From positions 1 to 64,000 of the forward strand of contig CAZSHB010000004.1 of the NCBI GenBank assembly GCA_964606885.1: DNA of 64,000 nucleotides, written 5' to 3'. Shown in pieces: positions 9,628-20,105 of this stretch (position 1 is its first letter; every line of letters begins with the position of its first letter). The translations under genes and the position numbers were made by a program. The DNA is from CAZSHB01 sp964606885 (GTDB lineage Bacteria > Babelota > Babeliae > Babelales > CAIQNR01). Below the pieces are notes generated by a model. It saw only the letters and a list, made by a program, of their open reading frames with translations. It was not told where the DNA came from and did no database searches.

Positions 9628-10278
9628 ATGAAGAGATATATCTACGCATTGTTACTATACGCAAGCAGCTTGCACTGCGAGCTGACACATAGTCCACATG
9701 TCATAAGCATGACGTTTAAGGAATATCCAACACTCCACGCACTTGCACATCCAGACACTAAAACACCCCCCAACGTTGATGGTATCAACGCAACTTATTT
9801 TGGTTTTTTAAATACTACCGGATACGATGGCGATCTTATTTTTCCACGCCGTCACCAAGAACCAACTATCACCCTACTTGTCAGCACCGACGTACAACCT
9901 ATCTTTATGGCAAGTAACACTATTGCATTCTGGCAACTGAATCAAAACGCTATCTACGCACTCTATACTATTGAAAAACAACAAGACCAAGAAACACAAA
10001 AATGGTTCTGGAATATTACAAAGGCAACGCCACCCGACAAAGGACGTCTGCCTCTTAATACCATTGTGCTGTTTGCAGCACCAACCGCTATCTATGTGCC
10101 TGAAGGCATAACCATTTCTGATAGCAACCAACAATTAGTACTACCCGCGCTCTATGTTAAAGAAACTATCCAAAGACCTGAAGGCACCATGAAGGCGCTT
10201 GAGCAAAGCCCATTTTTTAAGCGTATCGCTATGGACTATAAAAAAGAAAAAACAGGCGTCCAAGCACAAGCGCAATAA
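9628..10278 (+). CDS. unknown secreted protein (216 aa)
   Basis: I do not recognise this protein. It opens with a likely signal peptide (MKRYIYALLLYASSLHCE). A 180-residue mixed region without membrane helices follows, then a basic C terminus (MDYKKEKTGVQAQAQ). Segments such as HVISMTFKEYPTLHALAHP and LPLNTIVLFAAPTAIYVPEGI look like beta-strands of a compact globular domain. A strong ribosome binding site (AAGGGGGAAC) precedes the ATG. The gene stands alone between divergent and downstream rightward genes. Secretion is well supported; role is unknown. Confidence 0.75.
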   Translation: MKRYIYALLLYASSLHCELTHSPHVISMTFKEYPTLHALAHPDTKTPPNVDGINATYFGFLNTTGYDGDLIFPRRHQEPTITLLVSTDVQPIFMASNTIAFWQLNQNAIYALYTIEKQQDQETQKWFWNITKATPPDKGRLPLNTIVLFAAPTAIYVPEGITISDSNQQLVLPALYVKETIQRPEGTMKALEQSPFFKRIAMDYKKEKTGVQAQAQ

Positions 10279-10389
10279 TACAGAAGTAGTAATTATGCCT
10301 TTAAATACGTACATTTTGCTGTTTTAGTTTTATTGCTATACTAATCCTGGAATGGTCGTAAAACCTAACCCCGTTAAGGAACTTATACT

Positions 10390-11013
10390 ATGAAGCTTCA
10401 GATATCGTTTGATGCGCTTGATCTTGAAAAAAATCTTGAGGTAGCTCGTCAAGTAGTTCAATTTGCTGACATTCTAGAAATAGGCTCACTTCCACTCTTA
10501 AAGCATGGCGTAAAAGCAATCGAAGCTTTTAAAAAAGAATTCCCTAAAGCAACACTCTTTGCTGATACCAAAATTGTAGATTCTGGCAGAGACATCGTGA
10601 CACTTGCAGCTCAAGCAGGTGCTGATTGGGTTTCTGTTATGGCAGGCACCACAAACGAAGTTATTCACGGTGTATGTGCTAAGGCCCACGATCTGGGCAA
10701 AAAAGTTATGGTCGACATTTTAGATGCAAGTTCACCAGGCCAAGCAGCACTTGAAGCAAAAAGTCTTGGTGCTGACGCGCTGCTATTTCATCAACCAGCA
10801 GAGTTTGGTAATTCACTCGTTTTCCTTGATAATTGGACTATGGTGCGCGGTAATACCGATCTACCTATCTTTGTATCGTCACGCATTACAAAAGAAACGC
10901 TGGCTCAAGTTATAGCACTCAAGCCAGACGGTATTGTTGTCGGTAAAGCAATTTGCGAAAGCGAAGACCCAGCAGCTGCAGCGCAATTCTTTTATGATGC
11001 CTGCAAGCGCTAA
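10390..11013 (+). CDS. 3-hexulose-6-phosphate synthase-like protein (OMP decarboxylase superfamily)
   Basis: The 207-aa TIM barrel belongs to the HPS/KGPDC branch of the orotidine-phosphate decarboxylase superfamily. The key DTKIVD motif (D-x-K-x-x-D) lies at residues 59-64, followed by GADWVSVMAG, KKVMVDILDAS and the phosphate-binding PDGIVVGKAIC near the end. HPS condenses formaldehyde with ribulose 5-phosphate to form hexulose 6-phosphate, or runs in reverse to supply pentose phosphate. The usual partner, 6-phospho-3-hexuloisomerase, is not next to it, so a KGPDC-like or other activity cannot be excluded. The start at 10390 gives the standard MKLQISFDAL N terminus. Confidence 0.82.
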   Translation: MKLQISFDALDLEKNLEVARQVVQFADILEIGSLPLLKHGVKAIEAFKKEFPKATLFADTKIVDSGRDIVTLAAQAGADWVSVMAGTTNEVIHGVCAKAHDLGKKVMVDILDASSPGQAALEAKSLGADALLFHQPAEFGNSLVFLDNWTMVRGNTDLPIFVSSRITKETLAQVIALKPDGIVVGKAICESEDPAAAAQFFYDACKR

Positions 11014-11021
11014 ATCTTTTT

Positions 11022-13454
11022 TTACCAGCCGCCCCCCGCAGAACTATTACTCGGTGTCGTTGTCTGAGTAGTAGTTTGCGCTGCCGGCTGCGCAGTAGAC
11101 GCACAGAGTGTCACTGTTGGTACGGAAGCTACGGGTAATGCAGGATTAGTAACAGGTATAAATACATTATAATTTACAGCAGGATTCTGGCCAAAATACA
11201 CCGTACTACTTTGTCTTGTTCTAGAATCAGTATACACATACGGTGCATGCGGATTTTTTAGAATCTGAGCCACATGTGGCAATCCATATTTCGTTAAATA
11301 CAAGCACTTGGTAAAGCAACGCATAATCATCAAACTACGTAAGAATAAATAATCAAACCCCGGTGTAGCAAACCATTCTGCCGCTGTTGGCTGTTGATAG
11401 GTTGTTGCAAGTGATGTCATACTATTCAAGTTCTTACCCAAATCTGCACCAAACGTTATTGGTTGTTGTAATGTGCTTGATAAGGGGACAGTTGGCGTTG
11501 ATGCATTTGGTTGACTAACTGTACTCATCATCAAGTACCCGTTTGCTAAACCTTGCAAGATCAAGTAAGCCATAGGATACGGTTTATACATACCATTTTC
11601 GCCAAGATTAATATAAGAAGAAATATCAGCATGATACCCTACTGGAAACGTTGCATCGTATAATGCTGCAGCACTATCAAACACATGAGCCATACTAAAC
11701 GTCACAGGCGTATTGGTATTAGGTAACGAAGCTACTTTATTCGTTGCCCCTGCTTGCGAAAACTGTAACGGAAAATCATGCGGATTAAGTTTTATCACTC
11801 CAAGAAGATCTGGCTGACCTGAGATAGTAGCAACTAACTGATTATTGCTTTGACACACAACACTAGAGAGGTTAATAGAACCATTAGTAGTATCTTGAGG
11901 TATGATGCCTCCTGCTTGCGCTTGTTGATTAAGATACGTTGTTACAATCTGTTGCACTGGTTTAACCAAAGCAGCTGGTACAATATTTAAACAAACTGAT
12001 GGCGTAGCACTGTTACTTAAAAATCCATCAACTTCTACAACTAATGCCCATGGTGTTGGTAACGCAAAAAAGTTTGCCAAATTAAGCATTGCAAGAGGTG
12101 TACCTGTTGCCATACTGTTGTTAAACACCGCAATTGTCTGATTGGTACTATCTGCTCCAACAAGACCTACCGAAAAACTAAAAGGTGCTTCAAAGGAACC
12201 ATATACAACAGGCGAAGGTCCTGCAATCGTATAATTGATACCTACTGCACGCCCAAGTCCATTAGGTGTAGCTTGCCAAGCGTCTGCAGCGCCAACAACT
12301 GGAATAAAAACAGAAGAACCAAAAAATGCCAATCCTTGCGGCTTAGTAGGTGTTGGTTGTACAATTGGAACAAAAGTAGATGGACCAAATCCAACGCTAT
12401 ACACAGATCCATTTTGATTAAGATTAGGAACATTATTAATCAAAACAATCCCTGCAAATGTATCTAATAAAGAAACTACAGCATTACCACCAGGCGTACT
12501 TAATGCAACAGAAGAAGCAGAACTATTTGAAGACGTTACACTATTTACAGAAAGCCCTGCATTACTATTATCCATGGCTAGTCCACCAGATGATTGATTA
12601 CTAAAAGATGGCGGAGCTGCTTGTGTAGATGACGGTATATTATAAGGATTTATTAATCCTGTTGTTTGAGGTTGACCTAAAGCTGCCAATGCATACTGTA
12701 CTTCCTGCATATACAACTGTGCTTTATTCATAAAAGTTGTATAGATCGTATTGTTATTCACAAGCTGACCGTTATAACTAACTGGCGTAGAAGAAAACAA
12801 CCCTGCAAGTCCTGCTGCTCCAGTAGCTACACGACCTATATAGATTTGACTAAGCGCCGCATAATAATAGGGAATACTTTCTATATCCAAAGCATTCAGA
12901 CTACTTGTACCACCAGTTGAAAGTATGGTAGCTATCTGCGCTGGATGCAGTTGCAACGTATTATACGATGTATTACTAAAAGGCGTTGATAACGTAGAAT
13001 ATTGACTGTTATATCCAACAATTGCACCCGGTTTATAATTTTGCAAAATAAAAGGCGCAACAGATGCAGCAGCAAACGTACTATCTACTGTTTGTGACCA
13101 CGTTTTACCATTATCTTCTGAAGAATACAGAGATACTTGTGCTGCTTGTCCATACTCACCATTACCATCAGGCTGCTGAGCACACGCTGATTTAAAACTT
13201 GGAATCTGTTGATCTGATAAAAAATAAAGTTTATCTACCTGCCCATTATTGTAATTATAAAACTGAAAACCAATACAGTTACTACTGTTAATCCCACCAG
13301 ACAAAAAATTACGAACATTATAACCCTGAGTGCTACCAGACCATGAAGCTATACCATTATTCATATTAGGAACTACTCCAAATGTCCCGCTACCCGATTG
13401 CACCTGCGTACTGCAAAGTACTGTTATGGCACATGCTACTATTCTTACGTTCAT
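11022..13454 (-). CDS. large secreted protein of unknown function (810 aa)
   Basis: This is the third gene of a leftward operon of large exported proteins. It has a signal peptide (MNVRIVACAITVLCSTQVQSG) followed by an Asn/Ser/Gln/Gly-rich sequence with no membrane helix. A segment with LYSSEDNGKTWSQ resembles a BNR/Asp-box turn (SxDxGxTW) but occurs only once. A Ser-rich stretch (about residues 280-325) may be a linker between two domains. The C terminus is a Gln/Thr tail with GGGW at the end. It is preceded by AGGAGAG and starts 21 bases after the stop of the 423-aa gene. No enzyme family is recognised. Confidence 0.75.
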   Translation of the reverse strand: MNVRIVACAITVLCSTQVQSGSGTFGVVPNMNNGIASWSGSTQGYNVRNFLSGGINSSNCIGFQFYNYNNGQVDKLYFLSDQQIPSFKSACAQQPDGNGEYGQAAQVSLYSSEDNGKTWSQTVDSTFAAASVAPFILQNYKPGAIVGYNSQYSTLSTPFSNTSYNTLQLHPAQIATILSTGGTSSLNALDIESIPYYYAALSQIYIGRVATGAAGLAGLFSSTPVSYNGQLVNNNTIYTTFMNKAQLYMQEVQYALAALGQPQTTGLINPYNIPSSTQAAPPSFSNQSSGGLAMDNSNAGLSVNSVTSSNSSASSVALSTPGGNAVVSLLDTFAGIVLINNVPNLNQNGSVYSVGFGPSTFVPIVQPTPTKPQGLAFFGSSVFIPVVGAADAWQATPNGLGRAVGINYTIAGPSPVVYGSFEAPFSFSVGLVGADSTNQTIAVFNNSMATGTPLAMLNLANFFALPTPWALVVEVDGFLSNSATPSVCLNIVPAALVKPVQQIVTTYLNQQAQAGGIIPQDTTNGSINLSSVVCQSNNQLVATISGQPDLLGVIKLNPHDFPLQFSQAGATNKVASLPNTNTPVTFSMAHVFDSAAALYDATFPVGYHADISSYINLGENGMYKPYPMAYLILQGLANGYLMMSTVSQPNASTPTVPLSSTLQQPITFGADLGKNLNSMTSLATTYQQPTAAEWFATPGFDYLFLRSLMIMRCFTKCLYLTKYGLPHVAQILKNPHAPYVYTDSRTRQSSTVYFGQNPAVNYNVFIPVTNPALPVASVPTVTLCASTAQPAAQTTTQTTTPSNSSAGGGW

Positions 13455-13475
13455 AAATAACTCTCCTGAAATAGT

Positions 13476-14747
13476 TTAAAATGACAACATGCTGTAAAAA
13501 TCTGACATGGGACTCTTACGTGGATCAAAATCTGTTCCTGATGTAATACCACCACCAGCATTTATTGTTATATCACCCGCATATCCAATTTTTTGTGCCG
13601 GTTGTTCCGCAACAGTCCAACCACTATTACTACCCTGCCATGCATACACCTTCATAAGTGGATACTCATAGGGCACAGTAAATCCAGAAGCTGTTGGTGA
13701 TGATTTTACTTGTGCAGTAGCCCATAACGGATCTGCCATCATAAGCGGTACAAAAAATGTATCATTACCAAAAACATTGTTGTATTGCGTCACACTTGTA
13801 ATACCAAACAACGCTGGCAGAACAAAATTAGCAAGAGTTGGAACAACTGATACAGGCACTTTATACAAACTATCTAACATACTCTTATACGCCGCATTGT
13901 ATGGTTGTGTTGGCGTAACACCGTTCATACTCATTAAACTGCTTGGCATAGATGCAAATCCATTAATCGAAAACTGTATGTTAACGTTGGTACTAAACCA
14001 ATTTTGTAACTGAGCAAACTGCAATAAAGATGACGATGAAACAGGAAGCGTTTGTGCAAACACTGTTTTGTCAGGAGCATTTTTAATCAATGATTGAAAC
14101 ATACTCTGTTGTTGTGAAGATAGAACAAAAGGCATTACCGTAAACGAAGAAAAGAAAAGAGAAGAAGCACCAAAATTATTCGATGGAACTAAAGCTGTTG
14201 TTACATAATTATAATACGTTACATACGCTACGCCTATCCAATTATTGCCCTTAAAAGGTTGTGCTGCCGGCAACGTCATGAGATTCATAAAATCATAACC
14301 TGTGTTTCCATATTTAGTGTTAAAACCACCACCCATTTGTGTCACAAAGGGTATATAGCCACCATACCGTTGGCAAAGTTCCGTAAGATCGGCCAACCCT
14401 ACCGAAAAACCCCCATTACTTGATAACGCGTAAGAACTTGAAAGACCTAACGATACCGTTTGAGGAGTTTGTGAACCGACCATAACATTAGTGCTATACC
14501 CATTTGCTACTAAAGATCCGTACAAAAAACCTATATAATTTGCACCAGCACTAGACTGAAAAATATAATCTTGCGATACCAATGCTTGTGGCGATACAGG
14601 CGTAGCTAAACTGCCCGTATACGTAACCAACTGATACTTAGGCTGAAACAGCGGATTTGCAATATTAATGATCATAGTTGGTACCGATGCACAACAGTTC
14701 ATCTGCACCAACAACACAAACAATAACCATCTTAAGATATTTTTCAT
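13476..14747 (-). CDS. secreted protein of unknown function (423 aa)
   Basis: This middle gene of the three-gene operon has a clear signal peptide (MKNILRWLLFVLLVQMNCCAS). The mature part is rich in Ser, Asn, Gly, Phe and Tyr and poor in Lys, as in outer-membrane or extracellular proteins. Stretches such as SQDYIFQSSAGANYIGFLYG and GTDFDPRKSPMSDFYSMLSF show alternating strands, and the protein ends in aromatic Phe. Some phrases (NYIGFLY / NCIGFQFY) resemble the 810-aa neighbour, so the two may share a fold. It is preceded by AAGGAG and spaced 23 bases from the 1726-aa gene. Function is unknown. Confidence 0.75.
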   Translation of the reverse strand: MKNILRWLLFVLLVQMNCCASVPTMIINIANPLFQPKYQLVTYTGSLATPVSPQALVSQDYIFQSSAGANYIGFLYGSLVANGYSTNVMVGSQTPQTVSLGLSSSYALSSNGGFSVGLADLTELCQRYGGYIPFVTQMGGGFNTKYGNTGYDFMNLMTLPAAQPFKGNNWIGVAYVTYYNYVTTALVPSNNFGASSLFFSSFTVMPFVLSSQQQSMFQSLIKNAPDKTVFAQTLPVSSSSLLQFAQLQNWFSTNVNIQFSINGFASMPSSLMSMNGVTPTQPYNAAYKSMLDSLYKVPVSVVPTLANFVLPALFGITSVTQYNNVFGNDTFFVPLMMADPLWATAQVKSSPTASGFTVPYEYPLMKVYAWQGSNSGWTVAEQPAQKIGYAGDITINAGGGITSGTDFDPRKSPMSDFYSMLSF

Positions 14748-14770
14748 ACGTACATTCTCCTTTTATACTT

Positions 14771-17700
14771 TTAACCAATATAACTTGCCGGATTAATAAT
14801 AGTCTGTTGTTGTTGCGCACTAATAGCCGCATCAATAGCGTTTTCATACGCACTTACATTTTGCGTTCCGTACAGATTAGCTAAGAAGGCTTGACCATAG
14901 AGATTTCTCATAACTGCCCATAACTCACCAACCAACTTGTTAAACACAAGTAAATTGAGATACGAATTTGTTGCACTACCAAGCGGTGTAAAATTATTTG
15001 TTGGCGAACCAATACTGTTTTCTACCATGTACTGCATTGCAGTTAAGAACGTATTTGCATGGAAAATACGCGCCTGGAAAATCGGCTTAAAACTATTTTG
15101 CAAATCAAGCAAATACGTTGGTATATCTTCCACTCCCTTAAGTGTATCAACACTACCTGTTGTACCAACTATATTAGCATTTGATCCACCAATCAGCACT
15201 TGTAGGCCTGGAACATACTGCGTTAAAGAACATTGTAACAACTGACCAAATTGTGTAAGAAGCGGATTATTAAGAGTTACCGATTGCCCCGTATACGCTG
15301 TATCAACGCCCACTGTTTGTATCAATTGCCCCAACGCCCCTTGTAAGCCGGTTAAGTACAAAATAGCATTAAGCATAATTGATCGCATAATCGTGTATTG
15401 CTGTGCTGCATCAGCATCTGTTACTGCAGAACCGCCTGCTGCTAACTGATTAAAACCTGCCGCTGCTGTTGTTGCGCCTGCTGAACCACCCTGCTTGATA
15501 ATATTTGCAAAATCAGGAGACATGCTACCGGTGATAGTCTGTGCTTGCGTATCAAATCCAACCATATACGCATTACGCGTAAAGAGCGACAACGCTTGCA
15601 TGCTCGAGAAAAAGTCATAATAAAAAAACTTACCGTACAAACGCACTGCATTTTTATCTTGTAAGGGATTGCTTGTTGCAGCACCTGTTAACCCCTGCTG
15701 GTAGACCGTATACGCTTGTTGATACAACGCTGCCGCTTGTTGATAGTTATACCATGTTAACGGTTGAGTATACAGATATAAAGGAGCTACAGGAGCAGCA
15801 GCACACGAAGCTATTTTATTCTTAGCCAACACCTGATTAAGCTTAGTTACCGATCCTAAAACGGTTGGATCCTGTGGCAATGTCGCAGTTGCACTTGGAT
15901 ACCCATTTGTTTGCGTCAGCGCTAACGGTAACGTACAGGCATAATCAGCAGCCGCTTCATAGAGCAAAGCCATAGGCTGTGTCTGATTAGCACTAAAATA
16001 GTTATTTGCTACATCTTTTAACACCGATTGGAAGGAGCCTGAACTTGGATCGCCCATTAAAAAATAACTGCCTGTTTGTGCAAACTGACTGTATAAAGCC
16101 GTTTTTTGTGCATCAACATCAATTGATGATGTTTGATCAGTATTGATCGCATCCAGCAGTGATAATGCATTAATATACAGACTACTTATAGAGGTATACG
16201 CAGCTTGATAATCTGTAAAACTAAGGTTTGCTTTTTGTGCTAACGTTGCAGTACGTAAGGATGTTTTACCATCTGCTAAGGTAAGCGTCGCAAGATACAT
16301 AGCAACTTGGTCGATGTACGTTTGAGCGCCCACTACATACGTTAATGTTTTTGCATCAGCGATCATTTGTTGCGCATCAGAATCAGAGACAGTCATATAC
16401 GTTGCATCACCAACACTGGTCGTTTGCTGGCTCGTGTCATAAAACTTATCACACAACGTAAAATACAATAACGCTGATTCTGTTTGCCCTTGATACTGAA
16501 TAACTGCCGGTAACGGTACGTTAGTGCCTTGTACTATAATATGATCAGTACCATCAGCATTTTTTTGACTCACCACAGAATACGATGCTTTATACGTTAC
16601 TGAACCAACCTTCATACCTGTCGACATAAGCGTTGTTATCTGGTTTTGATACTGTTGTACTTTTTGATCCAGCGTTAAAAATCCTGTATACCCTTCTTGC
16701 TGCAACTGCAATCTATAAAGCGGCAACAAGACATTGGTTATAAGCGCTTGTTGACTATCTGCTGTTGTTTTACCCACTAATGCTTGCGCATCTTGAAGCA
16801 ACTGTTGAGCAGCAGCAATCTCTCCTGTTAAATCAGGGTTAGTCGTGCCAACTGCTTGTAACGAAGAACTTTGTGTTACCGCTTGCGTAAGCGATGCGCT
16901 AGTAACAAACGTTTTTGCAAGTGCTGTAAGATCAACAGACACACTACGTAGTAGATAATCTGGCAGATTCGCTTGATTACTACTTTGTGCTGCTGCTACC
17001 TGCACTGGTGCGCTAGAACTTACTTTAGCCTGAAGACTGATTACTTTTTGAGAAGGAACAACAAGTGCGTAGTACAAAACGGCCATCGCTTTTGTTTTTA
17101 GTTGTTCAGTTTTTACCACCGCATCTTGCAGCCCTGCTTGACTATAATATGCAATTGCTTGGTTATATAAATCTTCAATAGTACCAATAGTTCCTAGTAA
17201 AGACCCCGTAAACGTATTGGCTTTTAAAGATTGTTGTACTGCTGTTAACTGTGCGGATGCAGATTGTGACAACAATAATGCTAACTGGTACGACGGCTCA
17301 CGTAATGTTGCAAGCGGCTGAGTTGATGTTGACGCATAAAAAGCAACCTGATTGCCTCCAAGATTTTTTGTACTCAGGTACGGAGACATTGTTAATTCAT
17401 AGAGCGCAGCGAGTCTTTTTTCTTCTACACCAAACGCCTGATACTGCTCATAAAAATAAACAAACTGTTTTTGAAGCACAATCTGTTGATCAATTGTACC
17501 TGACAACGCACCTATATTTTGTAGTTGCTGACTGAGTAATGCACTATCAATAGAAAAATTATCTACATATACTTGTGTTGTTTGCCAACCAGCTTTTTGC
17601 GCATACATACCCTGAATATCAAGAGCAACTAATCCAAATGCTTTAGCTAGTGCTGTTATATCTCCCGCTCCAGAAGTTTGAGCAAGTAATACCGTGCGGT

Positions 17701-19951
17701 ACGCATCAAGCGTAGCAAAGAACTGAGTACGGCATAGAGCAAAACCGAGTACTCCACCTATTTGATAACAGGTTAATGCTGCTTGTCGATCGAGCAATGC
17801 TGGTGTTGGCCCTGCCAAATAACTCGCAGCTTTTTGTTCTAAAATTTTTTCTACTGTTTTCCCACCATACGTTACTGGTGTCGTAGTACCAACAATTGCT
17901 GTAAGGCGTGTCTGAATATACTGAACCATAGGTTCAATACCAAGAGCTTTATAGACCGCTTGTGCATGTACCAAACCGACAACCGCGCTTGCTATCAATT
18001 CATCTATTTGCGCTGTTGATGGTGAGCACCCTGCAACATACGCATACGCTTGTTGTGCGTTCATAAAGAACCAGTATGCCTGATGCAACATAATCAACTG
18101 TCTCCAGCTGGTGACCGGACCGGATGTAGGCAATACTTGTGCAAAAGGCAGTAACGTACTTTGCGCTCCAGCTTTTGTTAACATACTGTCCGCTTGGCCA
18201 AACAAACTGATAATCGTATTGTACTGTTCAATAGCCGTTACTAAGCCCTTAATAGTGTAAGAAGAACTGTTTTGATCTGCCGGTAACGCATTAGCACCAA
18301 ACACTTGCGGCGAAGTGTAAAACATGTACTGAGAACCTTGTGCAATACTTTGGAGCAACGTAATGGTTTGCTGCAACAAGAGCTGCTGATTAGCATTTTG
18401 AGTTGTATTATTAAGCGATTGCAGTGAACTTAAAACATCTTTATAACTTGGCAATGCCAACTGAGCAAGCCACGCCATACCTTTATAGGCAGCGTTCTGA
18501 GCATCTTGGGAATTTAAGGGATAGAACAACAACTGGAACTGTTGATGTTGTTGCGTCATAGTTGCTGCTGATGCACTTGTAGGCACTTGCTGTGCTTGAG
18601 CAACATACTGGGCAACAAGCGGTTGATAATAATTACCGTACGTAGCAATAATGGATGTGTCGTACAACAACAATGTTTGCTGAAACTGCTGATACAGATA
18701 AGCCCCTAGATACGTATTACCTGCTTGTTTAAACTGTCCTGATGCTTGTTCAAAAAGCTGAGCTGCTTGTCCGTTATATCCTTGCGCACTATTTTTCAGA
18801 GCCATCTGCCAATTTTGCAATCCAGATTGTAATGCAGCCGCTTGTTGCGCATACGCTTGAGCACTATTAGTCTGCCCCGCTGTTGCATAATAACTTGCAG
18901 CAGAACTCATCAATGTTGCACCTGATTGAATCTGACCAGCGAGCGTTGTCATCTGTACAGGAGTAATGGTTGCACCAGGTTGTCCCCAGAGTTGAATATT
19001 ATACTCAACAGCGTGCATAAACATCTGCGCTTGATATAACGATAACTGAGCTGCTTGTGCACTAAAAGCAGTTACAACATCTGTCACCGAACCATACTTA
19101 CCAAGCATAGTTGCCGCTTGTTGTGGAGAAAATACGGATAAACTATCAAACAAAAGCTGCACGTACGTCTGTACATTTTGTATAGCAAGATCGGTTGTTA
19201 CTTGTGTTTGTACAATATTTGCCGGATACAGTGCCGTTAACTGCTTGAGCAATGGCTCTAACCATGCCAATAGAAGTTGTGCTTTACGTTGGTGATAATT
19301 TTGCTGAATGGTCATAAAATTATTAATGAGATCACCACTAGCCGTACCTACATTGTCTTTAAAATGCTGAGCCGCAGTATCAAGAGCAGCGTCTAATACA
19401 GCAACTTCTGTTTTTAACCACACAGCAAGATCAGGTTGTGCATAGTTTTGCAAACTAATAGTCGCTAACACAGCTTTAAGATAGGTAATGCCAGAACCCG
19501 CAAGGTTTGCATATGCTTGAATACTTAAACTTTGAGGTTCAAGAAATGCACCTGCTGGAGCACCTACTTGATTATAAAATTCCCATGCCTGTTTTAAAAC
19601 TAAACTATACCCTGAAGCACCAAGTAGCGTTGCCATTTGTGCAGATACCTGCTGGTACGTATAATTCTGTTGATCCTCGTGACTATAAAATGTAGTGACC
19701 ATACGTAGAGGGACTTGCACCGTTGTAACAGGTTTTCCTGGAGCAATAGTTGTAGGCACATACGAGATAGAAGAAGAAGGAGACATATACGGAGTACTCA
19801 AAACACTCGTTAGCGCAGCTACTTGATCAGCAAGACTTTTTTGTTCTGCAACAATTTGTTGATATACGGGCAACCCAGCGTACTGATCATGAGCCGTGAT
19901 TATCTGCGAGAAAAGTAAGACAAGAAATAAAAGAGGCATTTTACGATTCAT
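14771..19951 (-). CDS. giant secreted Gln/Ala-rich helical protein (1726 aa)
   Basis: This is the largest gene in the window and the first of the three-gene leftward operon. It begins with a signal peptide (MNRKMPLLFLVLLFSQIITA). About 1700 residues of predominantly helical, Gln/Ala/Tyr/Leu-rich sequence follow. Many phrases look like degenerate TPR or similar two-helix repeats, for example YQQAAALYQQAYTVYQQG, YNQAIAYYSQAGLQDA and AQLFEQASGQFKQAGNTYLGAYLY. No catalytic motif or membrane helix is seen. The weak ribosome binding site (AGGA, nine bases from ATG) fits. Its size, export signal and repeats suggest a surface or secreted scaffold that contacts the host; that is inference. Confidence 0.78.
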   Translation of the reverse strand: MNRKMPLLFLVLLFSQIITAHDQYAGLPVYQQIVAEQKSLADQVAALTSVLSTPYMSPSSSISYVPTTIAPGKPVTTVQVPLRMVTTFYSHEDQQNYTYQQVSAQMATLLGASGYSLVLKQAWEFYNQVGAPAGAFLEPQSLSIQAYANLAGSGITYLKAVLATISLQNYAQPDLAVWLKTEVAVLDAALDTAAQHFKDNVGTASGDLINNFMTIQQNYHQRKAQLLLAWLEPLLKQLTALYPANIVQTQVTTDLAIQNVQTYVQLLFDSLSVFSPQQAATMLGKYGSVTDVVTAFSAQAAQLSLYQAQMFMHAVEYNIQLWGQPGATITPVQMTTLAGQIQSGATLMSSAASYYATAGQTNSAQAYAQQAAALQSGLQNWQMALKNSAQGYNGQAAQLFEQASGQFKQAGNTYLGAYLYQQFQQTLLLYDTSIIATYGNYYQPLVAQYVAQAQQVPTSASAATMTQQHQQFQLLFYPLNSQDAQNAAYKGMAWLAQLALPSYKDVLSSLQSLNNTTQNANQQLLLQQTITLLQSIAQGSQYMFYTSPQVFGANALPADQNSSSYTIKGLVTAIEQYNTIISLFGQADSMLTKAGAQSTLLPFAQVLPTSGPVTSWRQLIMLHQAYWFFMNAQQAYAYVAGCSPSTAQIDELIASAVVGLVHAQAVYKALGIEPMVQYIQTRLTAIVGTTTPVTYGGKTVEKILEQKAASYLAGPTPALLDRQAALTCYQIGGVLGFALCRTQFFATLDAYRTVLLAQTSGAGDITALAKAFGLVALDIQGMYAQKAGWQTTQVYVDNFSIDSALLSQQLQNIGALSGTIDQQIVLQKQFVYFYEQYQAFGVEEKRLAALYELTMSPYLSTKNLGGNQVAFYASTSTQPLATLREPSYQLALLLSQSASAQLTAVQQSLKANTFTGSLLGTIGTIEDLYNQAIAYYSQAGLQDAVVKTEQLKTKAMAVLYYALVVPSQKVISLQAKVSSSAPVQVAAAQSSNQANLPDYLLRSVSVDLTALAKTFVTSASLTQAVTQSSSLQAVGTTNPDLTGEIAAAQQLLQDAQALVGKTTADSQQALITNVLLPLYRLQLQQEGYTGFLTLDQKVQQYQNQITTLMSTGMKVGSVTYKASYSVVSQKNADGTDHIIVQGTNVPLPAVIQYQGQTESALLYFTLCDKFYDTSQQTTSVGDATYMTVSDSDAQQMIADAKTLTYVVGAQTYIDQVAMYLATLTLADGKTSLRTATLAQKANLSFTDYQAAYTSISSLYINALSLLDAINTDQTSSIDVDAQKTALYSQFAQTGSYFLMGDPSSGSFQSVLKDVANNYFSANQTQPMALLYEAAADYACTLPLALTQTNGYPSATATLPQDPTVLGSVTKLNQVLAKNKIASCAAAPVAPLYLYTQPLTWYNYQQAAALYQQAYTVYQQGLTGAATSNPLQDKNAVRLYGKFFYYDFFSSMQALSLFTRNAYMVGFDTQAQTITGSMSPDFANIIKQGGSAGATTAAAGFNQLAAGGSAVTDADAAQQYTIMRSIMLNAILYLTGLQGALGQLIQTVGVDTAYTGQSVTLNNPLLTQFGQLLQCSLTQYVPGLQVLIGGSNANIVGTTGSVDTLKGVEDIPTYLLDLQNSFKPIFQARIFHANTFLTAMQYMVENSIGSPTNNFTPLGSATNSYLNLLVFNKLVGELWAVMRNLYGQAFLANLYGTQNVSAYENAIDAAISAQQQQTIINPASYIG

Positions 19952-20105
19952 AATAACTATTCCTATAGTTCATGTTGTGTGGGATCTAGTCATATAAAAG
20001 TTACGTTGCCATCTCAATATTCTTAAAAAATTCTGGTACATTCGGTTGCTACAAGCCTGTTATGAAGCAGTTTTTTAACAATACATGTAAAAGTAGTAAA
20101 ACTTT

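Noticed and set aside
10314..10342. Promoter before the HPS-like gene (TATACT at 10337 with TTTTGC 17 bases upstream)
   Set aside because: The -10 box is plausible but the -35 match is poor; not strong enough to list.
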